Source: Cohaesibacter celericrescens
GTDB taxonomy: Bacteria > Pseudomonadota > Alphaproteobacteria > Rhizobiales > Cohaesibacteraceae
Direction of reading: 5' to 3'
DNA length: 64,000 bases
Assembly (NCBI RefSeq): GCF_002866925.1
Contig: NZ_PKUQ01000055.1
Location: 62,001 to 126,000 of the forward strand
The translations under genes and the position numbers were made by a program. The notes beneath the pieces were generated by a model that saw only the letters and a list, made by a program, of their open reading frames with translations, was not told the DNA's origin and did no database searches. Position 1 is the stretch's first letter, and the number at the start of each line of letters is the position of its first letter. This document shows, piece by piece, positions 9,415-18,513 of this stretch.

Positions 9415-9453
9415 ACGACCAAAACCAAAATAAGAATTGAAAGAGCCGCAATA

Positions 9454-10560
9454 ATGTCTCATTCCATGTTTGATCTTCTGACACGCAAAGCGCTGTTTAC
9501 GTTGGATCCGGAAACGGCGCACGGACTTGCGATCAATGCCTTGAAAACCGGTCTCATACGCGGCACGACTTTGCCAGTCGACCCCGCGTTGGAGGTGCGG
9601 TTATGGGACCTGACTTTCCCAAACCCCTTGGGAATGGCTGCTGGCTTTGACAAAAATGCTGCCGTGCCCGATGCCGTGCTTGCGCTGGGGTTTGGCGCAA
9701 CAGAGATTGGCACCATTACGCCACTGGCCCAGCCGGGCAATCCCAAACCCCGGATGTTTCGGTTGGTCAAAGACAATGCAGTTATCAACCGCCTTGGCTT
9801 CAACAATCAAGGACATGCGGTTGCATATCAAAACCTGAAAGCACGCAAAAGCAGCAAAGGCATCATCGGGGTCAATGTTGGAGCCAACAAAGACAGCAAC
9901 GATCGCACCGAGGATTATGTCAAAGGCATCGCAGCCTTTGCGGATATCGCCTCCTATTTTGCAGTCAATATTTCGTCGCCCAACACACCTGGTTTGCGCG
10001 ATCTTCAGGCTCGCGATGCACTGGATGATTTGCTGGCCCGTGTTCTGCACGAGCGCGATCGCCAGACCGCTAGAGTGGGTCGTAAGGTGCCGGTGTTGCT
10101 GAAAATTGCTCCTGATGTTGATGAGTTCGGTCTTGATGATGTGTGCGCAGTCTCATTGGGACGTGGTGTGGATGGTCTGATCGTATCCAATACCACTCTG
10201 GATCGGCCCGCGCGTCTTCGATCCAAAAAACTACTGACTCAAGCGGGTGGATTGTCCGGCGCTCCTTTGTTTGCCAAATCCACCATAGCCCTTGCCAAAA
10301 CACGCCAACGGGTCGGACCCAACATGCCGCTGATTGGAGTTGGCGGGGTGACGGATGCCATCTCTGCGCTGGAGAAAATCCGCGCAGGAGCCAATCTGGT
10401 GCAATTCTATTCTGGGCTGGTTTATGGTGGCATCTCCATGGTGCCAAACATGCTGCTGGAACTGTCAAACGAGTTGAAAACCAGAGGCATCACCAGCCTG
10501 GATGAGATCAGGGGAAGGACCACCGCTGATTGGGCAAAGCTTCAACTCAGCTCGGACTAG
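9454..10560 (+). CDS. pyrD: Dihydroorotate dehydrogenase (quinone), class 2
   Basis: A 368-residue enzyme that oxidises dihydroorotate to orotate in pyrimidine synthesis and passes electrons through FMN to membrane quinone. The class 2 N-terminal membrane-associating helices (LLTRKALFTLDPETAHGLAI) precede the barrel. The motif NPLGMAAGFDKNA binds FMN, and NISSPNTPGLR at residues 172-182 includes the catalytic Ser175, the same number as in E. coli. LIGVGGV near the end is the phosphate-binding strand. It sits between DUF952 and arsC genes with short gaps, probably one operon. Confidence 0.97.
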   Translation: MSHSMFDLLTRKALFTLDPETAHGLAINALKTGLIRGTTLPVDPALEVRLWDLTFPNPLGMAAGFDKNAAVPDAVLALGFGATEIGTITPLAQPGNPKPRMFRLVKDNAVINRLGFNNQGHAVAYQNLKARKSSKGIIGVNVGANKDSNDRTEDYVKGIAAFADIASYFAVNISSPNTPGLRDLQARDALDDLLARVLHERDRQTARVGRKVPVLLKIAPDVDEFGLDDVCAVSLGRGVDGLIVSNTTLDRPARLRSKKLLTQAGGLSGAPLFAKSTIALAKTRQRVGPNMPLIGVGGVTDAISALEKIRAGANLVQFYSGLVYGGISMVPNMLLELSNELKTRGITSLDEIRGRTTADWAKLQLSSD

Positions 10561-10578
10561 ACATTGGGAGAAACGTCA

Positions 10579-10923
10579 ATGAACACTGTTATTTGGCATA
10601 ATCCGCGTTGCTCTAAATCGCGACAGACTCTGGCTTTGCTTGAAGAAAAGAGCGTTCACCTTACAGTCCGAAAATATCTGGAGGATGCGCCAAGCGCAGA
10701 GGAAATCAAGGACGTTCTGGCGATGCTGGATATGGATCCACGCCAACTCATACGAACGGGTGAACCGCTTTATAAGGAACTGGGATTGGCCACAATCTCG
10801 GCACCAGAAAAGCTGATCCATGCCATGGTGGACAATCCCAAACTTATCGAGCGCCCTGTCGTCATTCATAATGGCAAGGCAAAGGTCGGCCGACCACCAG
10901 AGAGTGTCCTGATCCTCTTTTAG
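10579..10923 (+). CDS. arsC: Arsenate reductase (glutaredoxin type), ArsC family
   Basis: A 114-residue ArsC-family protein of the thioredoxin fold. The active-site Cys is C11 in HNPRCSKSR, and RTGEPLYKEL and RPVVIHNGK carry the conserved arginines of glutaredoxin-dependent arsenate reductases. The start ATG at 10579 has GGGAG eleven bases upstream; an earlier in-frame start at 10564 lacks one. There is no arsenite pump or ArsR nearby, and it follows pyrD by 18 bases, so a housekeeping role in the pyrD operon is as likely as true arsenic resistance. Confidence 0.93.
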   Translation: MNTVIWHNPRCSKSRQTLALLEEKSVHLTVRKYLEDAPSAEEIKDVLAMLDMDPRQLIRTGEPLYKELGLATISAPEKLIHAMVDNPKLIERPVVIHNGKAKVGRPPESVLILF

Positions 10924-10953
10924 GCCTCGCGAAAATGGCACACTCTGGGCTGG

Positions 10954-12312
10954 TTATGTCGGAGGAATGCTCCCAATAGCGAAGGTCTTGCTAATACGCC
11001 CAGGCAGCAAGAGTGATAATCCCAAGCCGCGCGTGGTGAGAAACGCAAGCATGGCCAGCCATAAACCATCGTTGCCTAAAAGGGGCATAAACACCATTTC
11101 CGCCAACACAAATACCCCTGTTGCCAGAATGGAAATGTTGCGCATTGAAGAGGACCATGTCGCGCCGATAAAGATGCCGTCCATCTGAAAGGCGAGCGTC
11201 GCAATCAAGGGTGTCAGAGCGGCCCAAACCAGATAATCCCGTGACAAACTGCGCACACCGGGAGCCGTGGTCAGAGCATCTATGATAAAAGGCCCCAGTG
11301 TCCACATCAGCAGGCTCAATCCTGCGCCGAGCCCAATCCCCCAGACCAAGGTCAACCGCACTGTCTTGTCAAACGCGGGACGGTAGTTGGCCCCCGTCGC
11401 ACGTCCCCCCAGCTGTTCTGCTGCTGTGGCTATGCCGTCCAGAAAGAAGCCACCAAACATAAAGAAATGCATCAGCAATTCATTGGCGGCCAGAATGTCA
11501 TCATTTTGGCGCGCACTCAGCGAGGTGAAAAGCGCAAAGGCAACCAGCATCACCATCGAGCGGATGAAAATATCTCTATTGAGTGCTAGAAATCGCAAAA
11601 ATGCAGCCTGATTAAACAGACGGGGCAGGGGCACGCGCCAATTGTCGCGCAAGTGATAGGCCATAATGCCAAACCCCATCAAAACCGCAATCACTTCACC
11701 AGCCACAGTGCCCAACGCAGCGCCTTCCACACCCATGTCCAATCCCAGAACAAACCATATGGTCAGTAAGATGTTGGTGCTGTTTAACAGGATCAATAAT
11801 ACCATTGCTGTGCGTGATTTACCCAGCCCGAACAACCAGCCGAATATAGCAAAATTGGCCAAGGTAAAGGGCATGGCGTAGAGCCGAATAAGCAGATATT
11901 GCTTGGCCGATACATTCACCGCGTCTGACCCGCCCATTACACCAAGTGCCCAAGGAGTAACGAAAGGCGCGAGCGCAAGCACAACAAAACCAATGAGAGC
12001 TGCCAGCATGAAAGCGCGATAGACAACAGCCCGTTGCGATATTTCGTCTCCAGCCCCCACAGCCTGAGCCGTCAACCCCGTCGTTCCCATACGCAGAAAA
12101 TTGCAGGAAGCGGCCACAACATCAAACATCAAAGCTCCAACAGCAATGCCGCCCATTAGCGAGGCGCTTCCCAATTGGCCGATCACCGCCATATCAACGA
12201 TGCCCACCAGAGGCACGGTGACGAGTCCCAATGTCATGGGAATTGCGATGCCGAGCACCATTTTATGTGTGACATCAAAGGCAAGAAGATTCTGATCAGG
12301 GTTCGACGTCAT
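10954..12312 (-). CDS. MATE family efflux transporter
   Basis: A 452-residue inner-membrane protein with about twelve hydrophobic segments in two similar halves, as in DinF/NorM-type multidrug and toxin extrusion transporters that exchange cations for drugs or metabolites. The first helix VLGIAIPMTLGLVTVPLVGI followed by DMAVIGQLG is typical of the DinF branch. Length matches the family. The start is an ATG at 12312. It converges on arsC with 30 bases between stops and no obvious terminator. The substrate cannot be predicted. Confidence 0.92.
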   Translation of the reverse strand: MTSNPDQNLLAFDVTHKMVLGIAIPMTLGLVTVPLVGIVDMAVIGQLGSASLMGGIAVGALMFDVVAASCNFLRMGTTGLTAQAVGAGDEISQRAVVYRAFMLAALIGFVVLALAPFVTPWALGVMGGSDAVNVSAKQYLLIRLYAMPFTLANFAIFGWLFGLGKSRTAMVLLILLNSTNILLTIWFVLGLDMGVEGAALGTVAGEVIAVLMGFGIMAYHLRDNWRVPLPRLFNQAAFLRFLALNRDIFIRSMVMLVAFALFTSLSARQNDDILAANELLMHFFMFGGFFLDGIATAAEQLGGRATGANYRPAFDKTVRLTLVWGIGLGAGLSLLMWTLGPFIIDALTTAPGVRSLSRDYLVWAALTPLIATLAFQMDGIFIGATWSSSMRNISILATGVFVLAEMVFMPLLGNDGLWLAMLAFLTTRGLGLSLLLPGRISKTFAIGSIPPT

Positions 12313-12818
12313 GCCAAAAGACCCAATTGTAAGAGGTGGTGTAGCGAAGCAAGGAAAGGCGTAGCCACAAAGGTAAGATGGCCAGTCCTATCATTTCATT
12401 GACTTCATGAAAAGCCTGATAAGGCAAACCCTAAAAACAATTGAACCGCCGCACGAGGACCAATCGTACGGCGGTTCAATTGTTGTGATAGACCCGATCA
12501 AGCCAGATGGCTATGAGGGGGAGGCAGTCGGGCAACCACGATTTGGAGAAGAATTCGGACCGGATGAAATCTTTTCCGTCGACCTTAAGGCTCCTTCTGA
12601 TTTCTCAGTCGGATTCCTGTGCCTCTTGGCCGTTGCTGTTAAAGACAATATCGCTCATCAGCATTGATAAGTCATCTTAAACATATGTAATGTCATGGTC
12701 AGGAAACGGTAATAAAACATGCCTCCCGTCGCACAGAATCCCCCCCCTGCAAGCAATAAGCTGGGAGGCAAAGACTGCCAAATGTTACGGGTCTTTTGAG
12801 ATAAAAGTTCGGGCGTCC
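12313..12818. other. Gene-poor 0.5-kb region holding a long hairpin
   Basis: No convincing gene on either strand. A possible frame at 12407-12667 (+) runs straight through the hairpin at 12436-12484 and is judged spurious. The MATE promoter should lie in the first 100 bases. Confidence 0.45.
12436..12484 (-). terminator. 21-bp inverted repeat, probable intrinsic terminator on strand -
   Basis: The arms 12436-12456 and 12464-12484 are complementary over 21 positions with a single C-A mismatch, around a seven-base loop (GGACCAA). On strand - the second arm runs into TTTTTAG, so it can terminate transcripts coming from the DUF6460 gene at 13097. The stem is much longer than any other terminator in the window. 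Confidence 0.6.
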
Positions 12819-13097
12819 TTACGGTTCTTTGCGACCTATCTTCAGTACGCGCATAACCAGCCAGATTGGGAATACAATCAACGCACCCAGTAAGAAATAC
12901 TCAAGCGCCCACTGCACGGCATCAAAGCCCATATAATAGATATGCTCGAACATTGATACGATATGATTGAGCACTTGCCGAGGATGCAAATTCAGTGCGC
13001 TCAGGATAACTCCGACAACCACTGACAAACCAATTAGGCGCAACACCACTGGCCCAGGCGAACCTCCAAAGAAACGGGTCATATTGGTTTTGTCCAT
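12819..13097 (-). CDS. DUF6460 family small membrane protein
   Basis: A 92-residue protein with two predicted transmembrane helices (about residues 16-36 and 65-84) separated by an amphipathic stretch NHIVSMFEHIYYMGFDAVQWA. The opening TRFFGGSPGPVVLRLIGLSVVVG and the closing YFLLGA match the small alphaproteobacterial family DUF6460, whose function is unknown. The start is an ATG at 13097. It is divergent from the diguanylate cyclase, sharing a 286-base upstream region. The strand - hairpin at 12436-12484 may end its transcript. Confidence 0.82.
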   Translation of the reverse strand: MDKTNMTRFFGGSPGPVVLRLIGLSVVVGVILSALNLHPRQVLNHIVSMFEHIYYMGFDAVQWALEYFLLGALIVFPIWLVMRVLKIGRKEP

Positions 13098-13383
13098 CTA
13101 TCTATTACTCCTTGGGCGACACGCAAAGGTTAACAAAGTTTGAAGCAAAGGCCAACCGCAGGCCGTTGAGCGTGTCACAGTGATGCATGTAATCAACTTG
13201 AACCATACCTTCAACCTTTCCTTAAGACCAAAACCCGACGAAAGCGTGATTTGATCTTTTTAATTATTCTAACTCAGTGACAAGGCTGTCAAAGTCTGGT
13301 TGATAGGGGCCGCAATCAAGACGGCTGTCCGTGAGAATGGATTAAATTGTCTTGAATTGCACATAACGCCAACGGTGGGGACT

Positions 13384-14223
13384 ATGGTGACTGATAAGAG
13401 TGAAGCTTTTCTCAATAAGTTTTATCGATACTTAGGGAGAATAAAGACCAGAGGGCATGCATTTTTATTTTCGAGTATTCTGGCAAGCGTCTGTAGCCTG
13501 CTGTCGTTAGCCGGAACCAGTTTTGCTTTGAATTATGTTGTTTCTCCCATTCTGCCGGTTGTACAAGCTTTGGCCTACTTCCTGCCATTTGCTTTGGTAT
13601 TGGGCTCAAGTTTTCTGCTCATGCGTGGGTTTGCAATGCTTGAGCAGCGCAACAAAGCGCTAAGTGAGGTGGTCGAGCGTGATCATTTAACGCGCTTGGC
13701 CAACCGTGCTGCCTTCTATCGGCGTGGCAAGGAAATGACCATTCAGGCGAACATCCACAAGTCTGGCCTGTCTTTGATCATGTTCGATGCCGATTATTTT
13801 AAGTCGATCAACGACACATTCGGACATATTGTAGGGGATTTGGCGTTGCAGCATCTGGCTGAAATCTTGCGGCAGGTCACTCGAGACAATGATTTGGTTG
13901 CGCGTTGGGGCGGCGAAGAATTTGCAATTTTATTACGGTCTTCGGGCGCTTTAGGCGCGCGTGCCTTTGCTGAGCGGGCCTGTGAAACTGTCGCTGAGAC
14001 ACCTTTCTACTGGGAAGGAAATAAAATTAACATGACAATGAGTGCTGGAGTGACTGAATGGAACCACACAGAAGACAAATTTGAATCGTTGGTTCTGCGT
14101 GCGGACAAGGCTCTTTATGTTGCCAAGTCAGCTGGGCGCGATCGGGTGCATGTTTCATTTTCCTATCCTGATCAAGTTGAAGGCTATGAGCAGGATGTAC
14201 AATTTGATGAGGCGGTCGCCTAA
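13384..14223 (+). CDS. Membrane diguanylate cyclase (GGDEF domain)
   Basis: A 279-residue protein predicted to make cyclic di-GMP from GTP. Two transmembrane helices (about residues 27-48 and 55-81) anchor it, with almost no periplasmic sensor. The GGDEF domain begins at DHLTRLANRAAFY. The active-site loop GGEEF is at residues 176-180, and an allosteric inhibitory site RDND at 167-170 is intact, so product feedback is expected. The Mg-binding FDADYFKSINDTFGH is complete. The ATG at 13384 has GGTGGGGA just upstream and is preferred to 13300. The acidic C-terminal tail is extra to the domain. What it controls is not visible. Confidence 0.92.
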   Translation: MVTDKSEAFLNKFYRYLGRIKTRGHAFLFSSILASVCSLLSLAGTSFALNYVVSPILPVVQALAYFLPFALVLGSSFLLMRGFAMLEQRNKALSEVVERDHLTRLANRAAFYRRGKEMTIQANIHKSGLSLIMFDADYFKSINDTFGHIVGDLALQHLAEILRQVTRDNDLVARWGGEEFAILLRSSGALGARAFAERACETVAETPFYWEGNKINMTMSAGVTEWNHTEDKFESLVLRADKALYVAKSAGRDRVHVSFSYPDQVEGYEQDVQFDEAVA

Positions 14224-14295
14224 AACACTCTGAAAAGTCCTGAGTATTTGTAGCAATCGGGTGACAAGCCCTATGCTCTGAACCATAGTCAGGGA

Positions 14296-16914
14296 ATGAA
14301 ACAGCCGACCACGCACCTCATGAATACGATTGATGCCACAGGCGTGGATCCTATGGCTTGTTCTGTTATGCTTGCACCGGGGCCTGATGGCATGGCGATG
14401 CATTATGCCATGCCAAACAGTGCGGCTGATTTGCCCCCTGTCTTTGCCAATTGGCTCAAGGCACGTCGCTGGCGTTTGCGGCCTCATCAGGCAGCGATGT
14501 TGTCGGCCGGTCAATTGTCCCTTCCCACGTTGCTGATTGCGCCCACCGGTGCTGGTAAAACCTTATCGGGTTTTCTGCCCACTCTGGTCAACCTGACAGA
14601 TGAGCAGGGTGCATGGCAGGACCGTTTGCACACCTTGTATATATCGCCGCTCAAAGCTTTGGCGGTTGATATCGCGCGTAATCTTGAAGACCCGATTGCG
14701 GAAATGGGTCTCTCGGTTTCGGTCGAAACCCGCACGGGCGACACATCCGCCCACAAGCGCCAGCGACAAAAACGCAAGCCGCCTAATATACTCCTCACCA
14801 CACCCGAACAGCTGGCATTGCTCTTGGCGTCGCGTGAAGCTGAAACTCTTTTTGCCTCGCTCAAGACCATCATCTTTGATGAATTGCATGCCTTGGTGAC
14901 GTCAAAGCGCGGTGAACTGTTGTCTCTTGGGTTGGCACGGTTGCGCAAACTAGCGCCAAATTTGCGCCCTGTAGGGCTGTCGGCAACGGTCTCCAACCCG
15001 TTGGAGTTAGCCCATTGGCTGGTGCCCCATGCCGGCGGCAAAGCGCAGCAGGAGCCACAGATTTTGCGTTTGGAAGGCGGCACCACACCCGACATTAGTG
15101 TGCTGGACTCCAGTGAACGGATCCCGTGGTCTGGACATAGCGCCAGATATGCATTGCCGGATTTGTATGATGCAATCAAGGACCACAAGACCAGCCTGCT
15201 GTTCGTTAACACGCGCTCGCAGGCAGAACATCTCTTCAGGGCATTGTGGACCATCAATGACGATACACTGGCCATCGCGCTTCATCACGGTTCGTTGGAC
15301 GCAAACCAGCGTCGCAAGGTTGAAGCGGCCATGGCGAAAGGCAGCTTAAGGGCCGTTGTCTGCACCTCCACCCTTGATTTGGGCATAGATTGGGGTGATG
15401 TGGATATGGTCATCCATATTGGAGCCCCCAAAGGTGCAAGTCGCCTTGCCCAACGCATTGGCCGTTCAAACCACAGGCTCGATGAACCATCCAAGGCGCT
15501 GCTTGTACCGTCCAATTGTTTTGAAGTGCTGGAATGTCGTGCTGCGCTTGACGCCAATTATCTGGGTGATCAGGACACGCCAGCGGTGCGCAAAGGGGGA
15601 TTGGATGTCTTGGCCCAACATATTTTGGGCCGCGCCTGTGCTGGGCCGTTTGAAGCTATGGCATTTTTCGACGAAATAACCGCAGCCTATCCATACCGCA
15701 ATTTGGAATGGGAGATGTTTGAGCAGGCCATGGATTTTGTCGCGACTGGCGGCTATGCCATGCGGGCCTATGAGCAGTTTGCCAAACTCAAACGGACAAA
15801 AGATAATGAAAGCGGTAAAATCCTCTGGCGCTTGTCCCATCCCAAACGTGCCCAGCAATATCGTCTCAACATTGGCACCATCGTTGAAGAACCAATGGTC
15901 AAAATCCGGCTGACCTCGTGGAAAGGCGGTAGCGGAGAGCCCAGGCGCTTGGGGCGTGGGGGACGTGTGTTGGGAGAGGTGGAAGAAATGTTCATCGAAG
16001 GCCTGGCTCCGGGGGACAGTTTTCTTTTTGCCGGTCAGGTCTTGCGCTTTGAAACCCTGCTGGAAAACAACGCCCTTGTTACGCGCACCCATCATAAAGA
16101 ACCCAAGGTGCCCGCTTATTACGGCGGAAAATTTCCCCTGTCGACCTATCTGGCATCCCGTGTGCGGGCTATGCTGGCCGATCCCGAAAGTTGGAGCCGA
16201 TTGCCGGTGCAGGTACAAAATTGGCTTGTGGCACAACAACAACGCTCCCTGATCCCCGCTGCTGATCAAATGCTGGTTGAAACCTTCCCGCGTGCAGGCA
16301 AATTTTATCTCACGCTTTATGCGTTTGAGGGGCGATTGGCACTACAAACTCTGGGTATGTTGCTCACCCGAAGACTGGAGCGGGCAGGAGCCCAGCCGCT
16401 TGGGTTTGTTGCCACAGACTATGCCCTGATGATCTGGGGGCTGAAAGATCTAGCGCGATTGGAGCTTGATCTGGGCTGGAGTTTTGATCATTTGTTTGAT
16501 GAAGATATGCTGGGAGACGATCTGGATGCTTGGTTGGCCGAAAGTGCAATGCTCAAACGGTCTTTTCGCAATTGTGCCCTGATTTCGGGCATGATTGAAC
16601 GACGCCATCCGGGCAAGGAAAAATCGGGTCGCCAGATCACTATGTCTTCTGATCTCATTTACAATGTGCTGCGCGAGCATGAACCAGACCATCTGCTTCT
16701 CAAGGCGACTTGGGAGGATGCATCCGCTGGGCTGTTGGATATTGGACGTCTGAGCGATATGCTGGCACGTACCAAAGGACGGATTGTCCATGCCGCCCTT
16801 AAGGAACCGTCTCCTCTCGCCATTCCGGTTCTGCTTGAAATTGGCAAGGAGCCGATCTATGGCGAAGCAGAGGACCAAATCCTGCTCGAAGCCGCCCAAA
16901 ATCTGGGGCTTTAA
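14296..16914 (+). CDS. Ligase-associated DNA damage response DEXH-box helicase (Lhr family)
   Basis: An 872-residue superfamily 2 helicase of the Lhr-like group. Walker A APTGAGKTLSGFLP is near residues 80-93 and the DEXH box IIFDELHAL near residue 192. The motif VGLSATVSNP follows, and then the second RecA domain with CTSTLDLGIDWGDVD and RIGRSNHR. The large C-terminal half (winged helix and Lhr core) is complete. This subfamily belongs to a bacterial DNA repair set that usually includes PdeM, an ATP-dependent ligase and an exonuclease; only PdeM is seen here, overlapping the stop by one base. The start ATG at 14296 follows AGGGA too closely, so a later ATG (14320 or 14395) is possible. Confidence 0.93.
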   Translation: MKQPTTHLMNTIDATGVDPMACSVMLAPGPDGMAMHYAMPNSAADLPPVFANWLKARRWRLRPHQAAMLSAGQLSLPTLLIAPTGAGKTLSGFLPTLVNLTDEQGAWQDRLHTLYISPLKALAVDIARNLEDPIAEMGLSVSVETRTGDTSAHKRQRQKRKPPNILLTTPEQLALLLASREAETLFASLKTIIFDELHALVTSKRGELLSLGLARLRKLAPNLRPVGLSATVSNPLELAHWLVPHAGGKAQQEPQILRLEGGTTPDISVLDSSERIPWSGHSARYALPDLYDAIKDHKTSLLFVNTRSQAEHLFRALWTINDDTLAIALHHGSLDANQRRKVEAAMAKGSLRAVVCTSTLDLGIDWGDVDMVIHIGAPKGASRLAQRIGRSNHRLDEPSKALLVPSNCFEVLECRAALDANYLGDQDTPAVRKGGLDVLAQHILGRACAGPFEAMAFFDEITAAYPYRNLEWEMFEQAMDFVATGGYAMRAYEQFAKLKRTKDNESGKILWRLSHPKRAQQYRLNIGTIVEEPMVKIRLTSWKGGSGEPRRLGRGGRVLGEVEEMFIEGLAPGDSFLFAGQVLRFETLLENNALVTRTHHKEPKVPAYYGGKFPLSTYLASRVRAMLADPESWSRLPVQVQNWLVAQQQRSLIPAADQMLVETFPRAGKFYLTLYAFEGRLALQTLGMLLTRRLERAGAQPLGFVATDYALMIWGLKDLARLELDLGWSFDHLFDEDMLGDDLDAWLAESAMLKRSFRNCALISGMIERRHPGKEKSGRQITMSSDLIYNVLREHEPDHLLLKATWEDASAGLLDIGRLSDMLARTKGRIVHAALKEPSPLAIPVLLEIGKEPIYGEAEDQILLEAAQNLGL

Positions 16915-17687
16915 TGCACGCCAACTATGACCGAACCGAGGGATCACAGGTGAGCGATACCGCTTCAGAGTTTGAGATGCGCGACAAAGTCTCATTCGAG
17001 TTGGCCGGTGAGGCCTTTACCGCTTTGCTCTCTGGTGCACTCTATTGGCCGCGCCAAAACGCATTGCTACTGGCTGATCTGCATCTGGAGAAAGGCTCTG
17101 CTTTCGCGCAGCGCGGCCAGTTCCTGCCACCCTATGATTCTCTGCAAACGCTCAATCAATTGGCAAAAGACATTACGCGCTACGAGCCAGAGCAGGTGAT
17201 TTGTTTGGGCGACAGCTTCCATGACATTGGCGGACCGGATCGGCTCCCTTCTGCCTGCCGCGAAATTCTGACCACAATGATGCTCGGACGGCGTTGGTAT
17301 TGGATTTCCGGTAATCACGATCCACAAGCGCCCGCCTCCTTGGGTGGTGAAGCACAGACTGTGATATGTCTTGATGGTATCGGTTTGACCCATGAGCCGG
17401 GCAGCCTGCTGTCAGCGATACAAGATGGGGAACCCGAGGTCAAAGCCGAGATTGCCGGTCATCTTCATCCCGTTGCCAAAATTAGCAACCGGCAGCGTGG
17501 GCGTTCTTTGCGCCGCCGCGCTTTTGTTGTTACACAGCAACGAGTGATCCTGCCCGCTTATGGCAGTTATACCGGTGGGCTGGATGTTCAGCATGTTGCT
17601 TTTCAGCCATTTCTAACGCGAGAAACCCGATTGATCGTTATTGGTCGGCAAACCTTAAGCCTACTCAATCTGTCGGTACATTCGTAA
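16914..17687 (+). CDS. pdeM: Ligase-associated DNA damage response endonuclease PdeM
   Basis: A 257-residue metallophosphoesterase of the PdeM type. The metal-binding motifs are in order: LLADLHLEKG (D-x-H), CLGDSFHD (GD), ISGNHDP (GNHD), and a final AGHLHPVA (GHxHP). Its ATG uses the last A of the helicase stop codon, so the two are translationally coupled. Homologues sit with Lhr-like helicases in repair clusters and are thought to act on DNA ends or damaged strands; the exact reaction is not established. An internal GTG near 16950 could be an alternative start because the first 12 residues are unlike the family. Confidence 0.9.
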   Translation: MHANYDRTEGSQVSDTASEFEMRDKVSFELAGEAFTALLSGALYWPRQNALLLADLHLEKGSAFAQRGQFLPPYDSLQTLNQLAKDITRYEPEQVICLGDSFHDIGGPDRLPSACREILTTMMLGRRWYWISGNHDPQAPASLGGEAQTVICLDGIGLTHEPGSLLSAIQDGEPEVKAEIAGHLHPVAKISNRQRGRSLRRRAFVVTQQRVILPAYGSYTGGLDVQHVAFQPFLTRETRLIVIGRQTLSLLNLSVHS

Positions 17688-17724
17688 AGGGCTGAGGACT
17701 AGATCAATGCTAATCGGACGCCTT

Positions 17725-18513
17725 TTAGTTCTTACGGAATACGATGCCAGCAAACCATCCGGTGAAGATGGCAAGGATCACACATAAAATGCCATAAATG
17801 ACACCATGATTGCGGGAGAGCCCATAGGTGAGTTGTTCGAAACCGGTTTTGGTCACATTGAGTTGTTGCGAAGAGGAATGCAGCAATGAGCCCCCGCGAA
17901 ACAAATGCACAGTCACCTCATATTTCCCGACTTCAACGTTTGCCGGAATATCAACAGTGCTACGGAACATCGCCTTGTTGAGAAAGGTGATCGACGACAG
18001 ATCATCCCGATACAGGCCCTTGGCCCTTTTTAGTCGCAAAGCAGCCTCGCGAAAAGGGTCATAGGTAGCGAACTTATCTTGTGGGTTGAAACCATCTGGC
18101 ATGAGCAAATAGTTGGTTCCCAATTGCATCTTGGTCAGTGTGCTGGGATGGGCAATGTCTTCCAGTTTTCGCGTGGATGACATGACGTAGAAATTGGGGG
18201 CATTGGCGAACAAGCGTCTCTTTTTATTAACCCAAATTCCAGCAACGCGCTCTTTGCGGCGCGAAACAAGGGTCTGGTTTTCGCCGCGCACAACAATAAC
18301 AAGGTCATAAGGATCGCCGCGAGACACGGTGCGTGCGTCCCGCTCAATCATGCCAAAAACGACAATGTTGGAGCCGGTAAAGTTGGATGATATCTTGATC
18401 ACACGATCAGACATATCGGCGACAATACTCTCTGCCCGTGCTGAGGGCCCGCTCCAACACAGGCTTATCAATACACAACTCACTAAAGTATAAAAGAAGC
18501 GGCACAGGATCAT
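17725..18513 (-). CDS. TIGR02186 family membrane protein
   Basis: A 262-residue conserved alphaproteobacterial protein. A signal peptide (FFYTLVSCVLISLCWSGPSARA) leads into a periplasmic beta-rich region starting ESIVADMSDRVIKISSNFTGSNIVVFG, which is the typical opening of TIGR02186. One C-terminal transmembrane helix (VIYGILCVILAIFTGWFAGIV) ends the protein. The function is unknown, but the family is regularly encoded beside TauE/SafE exporters, as here, where its ATG overlaps the upstream stop (ATGA-type overlap at 18510-18513). A partner or regulator of the exporter is inferred. Confidence 0.9.
   Translation of the reverse strand: MILCRFFYTLVSCVLISLCWSGPSARAESIVADMSDRVIKISSNFTGSNIVVFGMIERDARTVSRGDPYDLVIVVRGENQTLVSRRKERVAGIWVNKKRRLFANAPNFYVMSSTRKLEDIAHPSTLTKMQLGTNYLLMPDGFNPQDKFATYDPFREAALRLKRAKGLYRDDLSSITFLNKAMFRSTVDIPANVEVGKYEVTVHLFRGGSLLHSSSQQLNVTKTGFEQLTYGLSRNHGVIYGILCVILAIFTGWFAGIVFRKN

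Noticed and set aside
10579-10923. Arsenic resistance island around arsC
   Set aside because: No arsB, acr3, arsR or arsH is present. The gene sits in a pyrD operon and composition is unchanged, so a dedicated resistance locus is not supported.
12407-12667. 86-codon frame across the long hairpin
   Set aside because: It reads straight through both arms of the inverted repeat, which explains its composition, and it has no ribosome site.
13195-13215. CTTGAA ... TTCAA repeat before the diguanylate cyclase as a FixK site
   Set aside because: The half-sites are seven bases apart and end in AA/TT, which does not fit the TTGA-N6-TCAA spacing.
15466-16269. Long antisense frame within the helicase gene
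   Set aside because: The opposite strand has complete helicase motifs through the whole interval, so this is a codon-bias shadow.
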